Source of the DNA: an uncultured Flavobacteriales bacterium
GTDB taxonomy: Bacteria > Bacteroidota > Bacteroidia > Flavobacteriales > Weeksellaceae
Length of the DNA stretch: 6,608 bases
Assembly: GCA_937876095.1 (NCBI GenBank)
Contig: CALFIE010000005.1
Coordinates: 1-6,608, forward strand
Direction: 5' to 3'
A program made the position numbers and the translations under genes. Of this stretch, positions 1 to 6,096 are shown piece by piece. Each line of letters starts with the position of its first letter. Within the stretch, counting starts at the first letter, position 1. The notes under the pieces were generated by a model. That model did not search any database and had not been told where the DNA came from. It saw nothing but the letters and a program-made list of their open reading frames with translations.

Positions 1-15
1 AGCTTTTGATAAACA

Positions 16-23
16 CAAAGATA
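16..23 (-). promoter_or_regulatory. Outward-facing -7 promoter element
   Basis: TATCTTTG on the minus strand is an exact TAnnTTTG and points out of the left edge of the window, as expected for another minus-strand gene beginning just beyond it. No -33 TTTG is seen at the right distance. The rest of 24-195 holds no gene I can support. Confidence 0.45.
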
Positions 24-195
24 ATAAAAATTAGGCTATTTTACGGATATTCATTTAATATTATTCTAAAATCTAAAAATACAAACTATTATGAATTTGT
101 TTTTTTTACTGATTTCGGTCTTCTGACCTCACCTAATTTTGAATTAATATTTCTAAGTGCAGCACACTTGGCTGTTGATTTCGCGATTTCGTGGC

Positions 196-241
196 TTGAA
201 AATGATTTTCAAATTCTCAAATTAGCACATTTTCAAATTCT
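196..241. repeat. AT-rich direct and inverted repeats at the aroC 3' end
   Basis: The 13-mer ATTTTCAAATTCT occurs at 205-217 and 229-241, a 24-base period; the second copy runs into the aroC stop codon (240-242). An 8-bp inverted repeat TTGAAAAT/ATTTTCAA (196-203 with 205-212, one base between) overlaps the first copy. From memory, related AATTTGAAAATGTG-type strings are common between genes in flavobacteria. No U-run follows, so it is not a clear terminator. Confidence 0.6.
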
Positions 242-1301
242 AAATTCGTCTAATTTTATTAATCAAAAACAAATCCGCCAAAACAAAAGCAGCCAAATTT
301 TCTACAATGGGTACTGCTCTTGGTACAACACAAGCATCGTGTCTTCCTTTTCCTTCAACAGTTACAGAATTACCATCTTTGTCCACACTTTCCTGAGGTT
401 GCAAAATCGTGGCAACTGGTTTGAAAGCCACTCTGAAATACACATCCATTCCGTTGGAAATTCCACCTTGTATTCCGCCAGAAAGATTGGTTTTGGTGGT
501 AAAATCGGTATTAAATATATCGTTGTGTTCAGAACCTTTCATTTTAGCTCCGCAAAAACCTGAACCGTACTCAAAACCTTTTGCAGCATTGATGTTCATC
601 ATTGCTTTTGCTAATTCAGCCTGTAATTTACCAAAAACTGGTTCACCAATTCCAATTGGGAGATTTTTAATCACACAAGTGATGGTTCCACCAATCGTAT
701 CGCCCTGTTTTTTGATTTCCTTGATTTTGGCAATCATTTTTTTAGCAAAAAATTCGTCTGGACACCGCACTTCATTGCTATCTGTTTTAGAAAAATCTAA
801 ATCTTGATAAGGTTTTTCACAAAAAATATCGCCAACCGAAGAAACATAGGCGTGAATTTCTACATTTTTGGGTAATAATTGTTTCGCCAAACTACCTGCA
901 ACCACCCAATTCAAGGTTTCTCTTGCCGAAGATTTTCCGCCACCTCTGTAATCTCTGATACCAAATTTTTGGTCGTAGGTAAAATCTGCGTGACTTGGTC
1001 TGTAAGTATTGGCAATATGCTCATAATCTCTAGATTTTTGGTTCTCGTTTTCCACCATAAAACCAATTGGAGTTCCGGTAGTTTTTCCTTCGAAAATTCC
1101 GGACAGAAATTGCACCTTATCACTTTCTTTACGTTGGGTAACAATCGCAGATTGACCAGGTTTTCTACGGTCTAATTGGTGTTGAATTTCGGTGAAATCT
1201 ACCAACAAACCTGCCGGAAAATTGTTGATAATTCCGCCATAAGCAAGTCCGTGACTTTCGCCAAAAGTAGATAGGTTGAGGAAATTTCCTAATAAAAGCA
1301 T
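240..1301 (-). CDS. aroC: Chorismate synthase
   Basis: Catalyses the last shikimate-pathway step in the cytoplasm: 5-enolpyruvylshikimate-3-phosphate loses phosphate to give chorismate, using reduced FMN that is not net consumed. The 353-residue product has the usual family length and its signatures in order: FGESHG at 13-18 (His17), RRKPGQS at 45-51, RPSHADFTY at 101-109 (His104), DYRGGGKSSARET at 117-129, and GRHDACVVPRAVPIVE near the C-terminus. The two histidines match the family's conserved catalytic pair. The ATG at 1299-1301 is the only possible start: an in-frame stop lies four codons upstream (1311-1313), and the FGESHG motif follows too soon for a later start. A strong promoter element sits directly before it, so the gene is probably transcribed alone and is perhaps leaderless. 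No clear terminator follows the TAG stop at 240-242. Complete and intact; identity is secure. Confidence 0.98.
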   Translation of the reverse strand: MLLLGNFLNLSTFGESHGLAYGGIINNFPAGLLVDFTEIQHQLDRRKPGQSAIVTQRKESDKVQFLSGIFEGKTTGTPIGFMVENENQKSRDYEHIANTYRPSHADFTYDQKFGIRDYRGGGKSSARETLNWVVAGSLAKQLLPKNVEIHAYVSSVGDIFCEKPYQDLDFSKTDSNEVRCPDEFFAKKMIAKIKEIKKQGDTIGGTITCVIKNLPIGIGEPVFGKLQAELAKAMMNINAAKGFEYGSGFCGAKMKGSEHNDIFNTDFTTKTNLSGGIQGGISNGMDVYFRVAFKPVATILQPQESVDKDGNSVTVEGKGRHDACVVPRAVPIVENLAAFVLADLFLINKIRRI

Positions 1302-1305
1302 GGTA

Positions 1306-1335
1306 CAAAGTTAATGAAAAGGGATTAAAAGCAAA
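1306..1335 (-). promoter_or_regulatory. aroC promoter, Bacteroidota type
   Basis: On the minus strand TAACTTTG (1313 down to 1306) is a perfect match to the Bacteroidota -7 consensus TAnnTTTG. TTTG at 1335-1332 lies 18 bases upstream and fits the -33 element. By the usual geometry transcription would begin at about 1302, next to the aroC ATG. A 5-bp inverted repeat (GGATT 1322-1326 / AATCC 1334-1338) overlaps the -33 region and may be chance. Confidence 0.7.
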
Positions 1336-1379
1336 TCCAATGCTTAAAGATTTATACTGAAGTGCAAAAAATAATTATA

Positions 1380-2996
1380 TCAAAATTTTGAAATGATCAA
1401 CTGTAATTGTTCTCTTTCATCATGGGAAAGTTTTCGCCAAATAAAACCATGGGAAAGATTTTCATCAATTTGTTGTGGAAAAATTCCTGCATCTGCATCT
1501 TCTTTCAAAAACTCAGGTGAAATTGCCGGAATTGGAGCATCAAAACTGAAAGGATTTCCTTGAACTACCTGAAATTTCAAGTTGCCAATTTGGTACGTTT
1601 TATACTTATTTTTAGCAAAAAAAGAAGGTGTAATCAGTTGTTCTTTTTGGAATCCCAACATATAATTTCCTAATTTAAAACTCGGAATTGCCTTTTGTAA
1701 AAGAACAGGGAAAGACAAAAACACAAACACTACCATTGTGCAAAAACCGAAAAATATTTTAGCCACTTTTTCATTTTGTTTTTCATAAAAAAGCACCAAT
1801 GCAATTACAAAAAACACGTCTAAAAAGAATCGGTATTGTGCAGAAAACGCCAAAACCAAAACTGATTTCAACACCACCGAAATAATCAGCAACCAAATTA
1901 TTTTTGATTTCTTTTTAATTGAAAAAACCAAAAAAGCGAGTAAACTGAACAAGAAAAAAAAATGAATTTTAGATTTGATTCCGTCTAAAAACAACCAATT
2001 TTTGATATAATCCCAACCAGAAAATTGCTCGATTTCTGCTTGAGTATATTGCATATCATAAGTTTTCTGTATGGCAACTTCAGATGAAATTTTCAATAAT
2101 TCGGGACTTGGTTTCCAAGAGAATCCAAAGTCGAACATTTGTACCGGGAAAATAGGAAATCCAAAAACCCAACAATTTTTTAGTAAAAATAATAGCAATA
2201 TCACCATTCCCAAACCAACAAATCGAAGATTTCGCTTCAGTAAAAACACCGAATACAGAAAACTAAACATCGGTACCCAAATCATCGTCGGTTTTATACT
2301 GAACACCAACATAGACAGCGCAAAAAGCAAGGCTGAATTTTGATTATTTTTCAAAGTTTCATTTAAAATCAACAAAGAAATTACCATACAAGGCAAATCT
2401 GGACTCGGACTTTGCACAAAAAGGAAAAAAACAGGTACAAAAAGCAATAAAATCCAGGATTTTTTCTCGAAAATATACATCAAAAAAACCACCAAAAGTA
2501 CCGAATTGATGCGTAGAAATGGATCCACAAAATGCGAAAAACCTGCCTGAAAAATGTGCCAAATAGACATTTGACCGAGTAATAAATCCAAATTGGCAAC
2601 ACCTTTTACCAAGCCAATTTCTGAAATCCATTTGATCGTGGGAACATAATACCCAAAATGATCTAAAATAAACGGATAATATGTCCCAAAAAAAAGCGTG
2701 ATTACGATGATAGTTCCAAAAAACCACGAATTATTTTTAAATAAATGATAAATTTTCAAATAAGATTGATGATAAAAAAAAGAGGCAATTCCTACCAAAA
2801 TCGTCATGATTTCTAACCAAATATTGATGGGAACAAAAAAAGCCAACATCGTAAAAAGAATTGTTAAAAATCCGATTCCACTGATGAGAATACCAGAAAC
2901 TCCGCTCCAAATTTTTCCAAAAAATTGTTGAAACAACTCACCAATTCCCATGAGAACAGGAATTAAGAAAATTAGAGAACAAATTTGGTAGAACAT
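1380..2996 (-). CDS. Polytopic membrane protein, LIC_10190-like, possible GT-C glycosyltransferase
   Basis: A 538-residue integral membrane protein with roughly ten or more hydrophobic segments through residue ~435, then a soluble C-terminal tail of about 100 residues. Features that recall GT-C type sugar transferases and the uncharacterised LIC_10190 family are an Asp near the start of an outward loop (DHFGYYVPTIKW, from residue 112), the motif LKNCWVFGFPIFPVQ before a transmembrane segment (~272-286), an Arg after a late segment (SAQYRFFLD, ~385-393), and a tail with DAPIPAISPEF. By family analogy it might move a sugar from a lipid-linked donor at the membrane, but substrate and activity cannot be read here. 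I chose the ATG at 2994-2996; the frame stays open to a TTG at 3023, but that lies inside the tRNA-Cys terminator stem. No good promoter is visible, so readthrough from the tRNA unit is possible. aroC begins 78 bp after its TGA stop. Confidence 0.72.
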   Translation of the reverse strand: MFYQICSLIFLIPVLMGIGELFQQFFGKIWSGVSGILISGIGFLTILFTMLAFFVPINIWLEIMTILVGIASFFYHQSYLKIYHLFKNNSWFFGTIIVITLFFGTYYPFILDHFGYYVPTIKWISEIGLVKGVANLDLLLGQMSIWHIFQAGFSHFVDPFLRINSVLLVVFLMYIFEKKSWILLLFVPVFFLFVQSPSPDLPCMVISLLILNETLKNNQNSALLFALSMLVFSIKPTMIWVPMFSFLYSVFLLKRNLRFVGLGMVILLLFLLKNCWVFGFPIFPVQMFDFGFSWKPSPELLKISSEVAIQKTYDMQYTQAEIEQFSGWDYIKNWLFLDGIKSKIHFFFLFSLLAFLVFSIKKKSKIIWLLIISVVLKSVLVLAFSAQYRFFLDVFFVIALVLFYEKQNEKVAKIFFGFCTMVVFVFLSFPVLLQKAIPSFKLGNYMLGFQKEQLITPSFFAKNKYKTYQIGNLKFQVVQGNPFSFDAPIPAISPEFLKEDADAGIFPQQIDENLSHGFIWRKLSHDEREQLQLIISKF

Positions 2997-3000
2997 TTGG

Positions 3001-3037
3001 TAAAAATACAAAAAACCTCGCAAAAATTGCGAGGTTT
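3001..3037 (-). terminator. Rho-independent terminator of tRNA-Cys
   Basis: A 9-bp perfect stem (AAACCTCGC 3013-3021 with GCGAGGTTT 3029-3037) with a 7-base loop. On the minus strand the stem is followed by a T-rich run (TTTGTATTTTTA, 3012-3001). It starts two bases after the tRNA 3' end. The opposite strand also has A/T flanks, but no plus-strand gene needs it. Confidence 0.85.
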
Positions 3038-3038
3038 G

Positions 3039-3109
3039 AGGTTCCTAGCGGATTCGAACCGCTGTAGATGGTGTTGCAGACCACTGCCTAACCACTCGGC
3101 CAAAGAACC
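3039..3109 (-). tRNA. tRNA-Cys (anticodon GCA)
   Basis: The 71-base gene folds as a full cloverleaf. The acceptor stem is GGTTCTT/AGGAACC (one G-U pair), followed by U73, the discriminator base expected of tRNA-Cys. The D arm closes with GCC/GGC. The anticodon stem GTGGT/ACCAT holds loop CTGCAAC with anticodon GCA at positions 34-36. The T arm is AGCGG/CCGCT with loop TTCGAAT. CCA is not encoded: the bases after U73 read CAA, so CCA must be added by nucleotidyltransferase. It stands alone with its own promoter element and terminator. Confidence 0.97.
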
Positions 3110-3125
3110 TTAATGTTTTGGTGTG

Positions 3126-3133
3126 CAAATATA
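3126..3133 (-). promoter_or_regulatory. tRNA-Cys promoter, -7 element
   Basis: TATATTTG on the minus strand matches TAnnTTTG exactly and is followed by CA, as is common in flavobacteria. It predicts a transcript start near 3122, about 12 bases before the mature tRNA 5' end at 3109. No TTTG is seen at the -33 position, where the DNA is an A/T run. Confidence 0.65.
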
Positions 3134-3154
3134 GGGATTTTTTGGATTTTTAAA

Positions 3155-3181
3155 AATTTTAAAAAATATATTTTTAAAATT
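3155..3181 (-). terminator. Possible weak AT-only hairpin after RDD1
   Basis: An 11-bp inverted repeat made only of A and T (3155-3165 with 3171-3181, loop 3166-3170) overlaps the TAA stop of the RDD protein and is followed on the minus strand by only three T residues. It could end the DUF4403-RDD1 transcript, but the stem is weak and such repeats arise readily in AT-rich DNA. Confidence 0.25.
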
Positions 3182-3689
3182 ATTCCATTTCGTGATTTCC
3201 GATATTCTGTAACTCTAGTTCTAATCTCTTGGCTTCTTCAAAATTTTTAATCTTCACTACTCTAGTGTCACTCCACGAATCGTGCCATCCATTAGTTCCA
3301 AAAAAGGAAAGTCCATCAAAAGGTACTAATCTAGAAATATTTCTGATAAAAAACTGATACATTGTCGGAATTTCACCATTCAGATGTAACACTTTGCTTC
3401 CTGTCACAAATTTTCCTACAGTACGACCTTTGGTAAAATACTCCATCAAAAAAGTATATGAAAAATATACCAATCCTGTGATTAAATAATCTACTGGTTT
3501 ACTTACATTGGATATTTCATTAGTAATATTCATCAAAAAATCAATATTTGCATATTCTTGCAAAAGTGCTGCAAATAATCCAAACAGAAAAAAGATGGAA
3601 TACACCATCAAATAATCTACAACATAATCTGCGAATCTAATTCCCAAAGATGCTTTGTTGCGAGTAACTAATTGTTCGTTTGTTGCCAT
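3180..3689 (-). CDS. RDD family membrane protein (RDD1)
   Basis: A 169-residue inner-membrane protein of the RDD family. The naming residues lie in the first membrane segment: Arg18, Asp21 and Asp25 in GIRFADYVVDYL. Two or three hydrophobic segments (about 22-43 and 66-84) are followed by the typical GRTVGKFVTGSKVL (88-101), the basic stretch FIRNISRLVPFDGLSFF (114-130), and WHDSWSDTRVV (135-145), which aligns with the family's usual WHD..s.T.Vv ending. The tail after ~150 is charged and soluble. RDD proteins are mostly uncharacterised; a few have been linked to ion transport, and no substrate can be assigned. The ATG at 3687-3689 lies 12 bases after the stop of the DUF4403 gene, so the two are probably co-transcribed. 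A related, shorter protein is encoded at 5655-6008. Confidence 0.88.
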   Translation of the reverse strand: MATNEQLVTRNKASLGIRFADYVVDYLMVYSIFFLFGLFAALLQEYANIDFLMNITNEISNVSKPVDYLITGLVYFSYTFLMEYFTKGRTVGKFVTGSKVLHLNGEIPTMYQFFIRNISRLVPFDGLSFFGTNGWHDSWSDTRVVKIKNFEEAKRLELELQNIGNHEME

Positions 3690-3701
3690 ATATTTTTGTT
3701 T

Positions 3702-5060
3702 TTACATTCCTTGTACTGCCAAATTCAGTGTTGCTTCGGTATTAATTAAGGTGGTAATTCCTGCGGAATTCAGCAAAATTTTAGATGGTTTCAGTTGATA
3801 CACTTTCCCGTTCATTTTCAAACCTTTGTAGTATTCTTTATTAAAGGCATCTTCTATGGATTTTTTAGAACTCGTTTCAATCTCTTGCATTGGGATTCCG
3901 TACTCTTGTTCTATCATATTTACAATTTTACCTTGGAATAAAACCGTAAGTGCTTTTTGGAAAATATTTTTGGTTTTCAACTTAAATTTGGTGTCAGAAA
4001 GTACAATTTTATGCAAAGTTTCATCGTACACAGGAATCCCGGAAATGTAGGACGTTCCTTGTATAGTTCCTTCGGTTTCAGCTTCTATCATAATCCGGTC
4101 TTGGTCTCCATAGACTTTTATTTGGGTGATTTTGATGCTCGATTTACCTTCTCTGAAATCAAAAGTTTTGTTCAGAAACATTTTTTCTGCAATTGCAGTT
4201 GCTTCTGTATAAGGAATATTTGCGGTGGTCTGCAATAGAAATTTCGGCGGTAAATTTTGTACCTTATTGAAATTGGCAACACTCGTAACCAAAACAGAAG
4301 CAGCAGGTTGAGTTCCGGTAAAAGTTTCAGAATAGGTATCGATACCAATTGTGGTATCTATTTCGTCTTTATAAAAAACAAGTGGAGTAATCTGAATTGA
4401 AAGCGGAGTGATTTTCAGCCAGGTTTTGTACTCCTCAGAAATAGAAAATGGCTGCGCAAACTGATTCCAAGCCAAAACTGCATATTTCTGAAAATTGAGT
4501 TGATTCAGCATCATATCATCCATTGTTTTACAAAAATCGGACTGCTGTTGTACCAAACTTTTTTCTACTAACGAGGTAATAGGAATTTTCACTTTCCCAA
4601 AATCCAACACAGGTTTGGTCACCCATTTGAAACCCATTGCAGAAGTTTTGGTAATGATGGTCCAATTTGGATTGAAGGAAATTTGCATATTAAAATACAT
4701 CACCGTTTCAAACGTCGTATTTTGATAAGAATAAACACCCAAAGTTCCGATTCCTTTTTCAGCCCAAATTTTCAAAGGGACTTCTATCAAAAGGTTTTGT
4801 TTGGTACCACCAACTAATCGAATTGGCTTGGTTTTCCAGACTTTTACCTTAAACTGATCGTTGTTGTTATCGCTATAAGAATCATCTTGAAAAATCAGGT
4901 CTTTTACTGATGCATTAACCATATTGGCAATTTCAGAAAGCGGCATTTTCACCGGCATAGAAATCGATGATTTTATCTTTGGGAATTGGTAGTCTTGCGT
5001 TGTGTTTTGACCGAAAACTACTGCCGAAAAAACCAAAAAAAGAAAAGTAAAAATTTTCAA
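3702..5060 (-). CDS. DUF4403 family secreted protein
   Basis: A 452-residue exported protein of unknown function. Residues 1-18 (Lys2, a hydrophobic core, then SAVVFGQ) form a signal peptide, probably cut near Gly17/Gln18. There is no lipobox Cys, so it is likely soluble in the periplasm or loosely envelope-bound. The rest matches my recollection of DUF4403: an opening P.I.SSISMPVKMPLSEIANMVN (27-49), many amphipathic beta-type stretches with no further membrane segment, and paired repeats of long strands, as in lipid-binding tubular folds; that fold link is an inference. The start is a TTG at 5058-5060; an in-frame TAG two codons upstream rules out extension, and the next ATG (codon 36) would remove the signal peptide. 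A weak -7-like TAGTTTTA lies at 5083-5076. RDD1 follows after 12 bases, which suggests an envelope-related operon. Confidence 0.85.
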   Translation of the reverse strand: MKIFTFLFLVFSAVVFGQNTTQDYQFPKIKSSISMPVKMPLSEIANMVNASVKDLIFQDDSYSDNNNDQFKVKVWKTKPIRLVGGTKQNLLIEVPLKIWAEKGIGTLGVYSYQNTTFETVMYFNMQISFNPNWTIITKTSAMGFKWVTKPVLDFGKVKIPITSLVEKSLVQQQSDFCKTMDDMMLNQLNFQKYAVLAWNQFAQPFSISEEYKTWLKITPLSIQITPLVFYKDEIDTTIGIDTYSETFTGTQPAASVLVTSVANFNKVQNLPPKFLLQTTANIPYTEATAIAEKMFLNKTFDFREGKSSIKITQIKVYGDQDRIMIEAETEGTIQGTSYISGIPVYDETLHKIVLSDTKFKLKTKNIFQKALTVLFQGKIVNMIEQEYGIPMQEIETSSKKSIEDAFNKEYYKGLKMNGKVYQLKPSKILLNSAGITTLINTEATLNLAVQGM

Positions 5061-5114
5061 AACCTATATTTTATGTAAAACTAAAAAAAATTAGGAATAT
5101 TGTTGCTTTTAATT

Positions 5115-5226
5115 TAGGAGCTATTTCCTGCTTTCACTACTCGCTTTTTTGCAATTTTTTTTGTCCTCACAAAACCCCGCAAAATTTGCAAAAAGAGCTC
5201 AAACATGCCGTTCAATCAGGGCTATA
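5115..5226 (-). ncRNA. Structured intergenic element, possibly a flavobacterial interspersed RNA (Flavo-1-like?)
   Basis: The 226-bp gap between folB and the DUF4403 gene contains, on the minus strand, a block starting ATAGCCCTGATTGAACGGCA and ending AAAGCAGGAAATAGCTCC. Between them is a long stem: TTTTTGCAA with TTGCAAAAA (9 bp; plus-strand 5186-5194 with 5146-5154), continued past one bulge by AAAA/TTTT (5181-5184 with 5155-5158), and topped by a 6-bp hairpin (5159-5164 with 5169-5174, loop of four). CCTG (5217-5220) and CAGG (5127-5130) near the ends can also pair. From memory, blocks with these two conserved ends and a variable middle recur between genes in Chryseobacterium and Flavobacterium, and may correspond to the Rfam Flavo-1 motif; I could not check this. 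Function unknown; it could act as a 3' UTR structure of the RDD2-folB transcript. Confidence 0.5.
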
Positions 5227-5286
5227 AAACTCGTCTCCGAAAGAAATTTTTCACCAAAGACAGAGAAATCAACTTCCTAGAAAAAA

Positions 5287-5658
5287 TTAAAAAGGAAGTC
5301 CGAAATACTCCTCCATTTCTACAGAAACTCCCGTCATTTCGCCTTTCATAGGTGGATTTGTTTTGGTGATTTTAATTTTAATGAACGTAATTTCAGGAAA
5401 ATTCTCCGAAATTTTTTTAATAATTCTACCTGCCACAAATTCCAATAAATTAGAAGGGATTCTCATTTCATCGTGAATAATTTCATTGATTTCTGCATAA
5501 TTGATCGTATTTTTCAAATCATCTGATTCCGATGCTTTTTGCAAATCGGCGTGAATTTCTGCATTCACCAAAAAATAATTCCCAATGATTTTTTCTTCGG
5601 GCAAAACACCATGAAAAGCGTAAATTTTTATGTTTTCTAAAAGGATTTTTGAGGTCAT
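5287..5658 (-). CDS. folB: 7,8-dihydroneopterin aldolase
   Basis: Converts 7,8-dihydroneopterin to 6-hydroxymethyl-7,8-dihydropterin and glycolaldehyde in folate synthesis; cytoplasmic, and by family a homo-octamer. The 123 residues are full family length. Visible signatures: FHGVLPEEK (15-23) with Glu22, INYAEI (52-57) with Tyr54, LLEFVA (71-76) with Glu73, and the catalytic Lys99 in ITKTNPPMKGEM (97-108). These match the positions of the active-site Glu, Tyr, Glu and Lys of characterised bacterial enzymes. The ATG at 5656-5658 shares bases with the TGA stop of the upstream RDD gene (ATGA, 4-base overlap), so translation is probably coupled and the two genes share a promoter at about 6040. 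The structured element at 5115-5226 lies downstream of its stop. Confidence 0.97.
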   Translation of the reverse strand: MTSKILLENIKIYAFHGVLPEEKIIGNYFLVNAEIHADLQKASESDDLKNTINYAEINEIIHDEMRIPSNLLEFVAGRIIKKISENFPEITFIKIKITKTNPPMKGEMTGVSVEMEEYFGLPF

Positions 5659-6008
5659 AATTTTTTAGTTACTGAAGTTCCTGACAAAGTTTCGTGCCAA
5701 AATTTACCATCATTAATAAAATAAGAAAGAGGTTCTAGTGGAATTAATCTTGCAAAAGATCTTTTAAAAATATTTTTATAGTTAACATTCTCAACTTGAA
5801 GATTCATAATTTTCTTTCCAATAGTTTTTGAAAAGAAATTTTCAGAAATGAAAAAATATGATACAAAGATCAAAACAAATACAAACAAATATATTAATCC
5901 GCTAATTTTTTGATTCATTAGTAAAAAAATAAATGGAGAAAGTAGGAAATCAATTATTAATCCATCAATAAAATAAGCGATTAATCTTTCTTTAAAGAAG
6001 TTTTTCAT
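5655..6008 (-). CDS. Short RDD family membrane protein (RDD2)
   Basis: A 117-residue RDD protein, shorter than most. Arg8, Asp15 and Asp20 occupy the naming positions in the first segment (KERLIAYFIDGLIIDFLL). Two hydrophobic segments (about 9-31 and 36-54) are followed by FSKTIGKKIMNLQV (59-72), FKRSFARLIPLEPLSYF (81-97) and FWHETLSGTSVTKK (103-116). The last two stretches share the pattern R..xRL.P...LSxF and WH...S.T.V with RDD1, so the two are likely distant paralogues. Start: the frame reaches a TTG at 6038, but that TTG is part of the -7 promoter element, so the ATG at 6006-6008 is the better start. Its stop overlaps the folB ATG by four bases. Function unknown; nothing in the sequence ties it to folate chemistry other than the coupling. 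Confidence 0.85.
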   Translation of the reverse strand: MKNFFKERLIAYFIDGLIIDFLLSPFIFLLMNQKISGLIYLFVFVLIFVSYFFISENFFSKTIGKKIMNLQVENVNYKNIFKRSFARLIPLEPLSYFINDGKFWHETLSGTSVTKKL

Positions 6009-6035
6009 AAAAATAATTTCTCTTAAACCTTTAAA

Positions 6036-6043
6036 CAAATTTA
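6036..6043 (-). promoter_or_regulatory. Promoter -7 element of RDD2-folB
   Basis: TAAATTTG on the minus strand is an exact TAnnTTTG. It begins two bases after the T-run of the nadA terminator, and the terminator hairpin occupies the region where a -33 element would be; no TTTG is visible there. The predicted transcript start near 6032 gives a leader of about 24 bases to the ATG at 6008. Confidence 0.55.
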
Positions 6044-6045
6044 AT

Positions 6046-6069
6046 AAAAAAACGGACTTAAGTCCGTTT
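6046..6069 (-). terminator. Rho-independent terminator of nadA
   Basis: A perfect palindrome with arms AAACGGACTT (6050-6059) and AAGTCCGTTT (6060-6069), giving an 8-bp stem with a TTAA loop. On the minus strand it is followed by T continuing to 6046, seven T in all, then ATT. A good intrinsic terminator about 85 bases after the nadA stop. Confidence 0.85.
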
Positions 6070-6096
6070 CTGTAAATATTATTTTTGAAATTTTAA

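Noticed and set aside
118..129. GGTC-TTCT-GACC hairpin as an aroC terminator
   Set aside because: Only four base pairs, over 100 bases past the stop, and no adjacent T-run on the minus strand.
6..563. Plus-strand open frame of 185 codons
   Set aside because: Over half lies antisense to aroC, and the protein is compositionally odd with no recognisable motif; the rest is AT-rich intergenic DNA.
409..1175. Plus-strand open frames opposite aroC (409-807, 879-1175) and a minus frame at 911-1144
   Set aside because: Shadows of the well-supported aroC frame.
2071..2727. Open frames at 2071-2343 (plus) and 2359-2727 (minus)
   Set aside because: Both overlap the long membrane protein frame; the minus one is a frame-shifted reading rich in Phe and Cys with no family features.
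2997..3023. Extension of the membrane protein to a TTG at 3023
   Set aside because: The added codons lie in the terminator stem and T-run of tRNA-Cys, and an ATG follows at 2996.
3856..4238. Plus-strand open frames opposite the DUF4403 gene
   Set aside because: Antisense shadows with no motifs or start signals.
6009..6038. Extension of RDD2 to a TTG at 6038
   Set aside because: That TTG is the end of the -7 promoter element TAAATTTG, so it would not be in the transcript.
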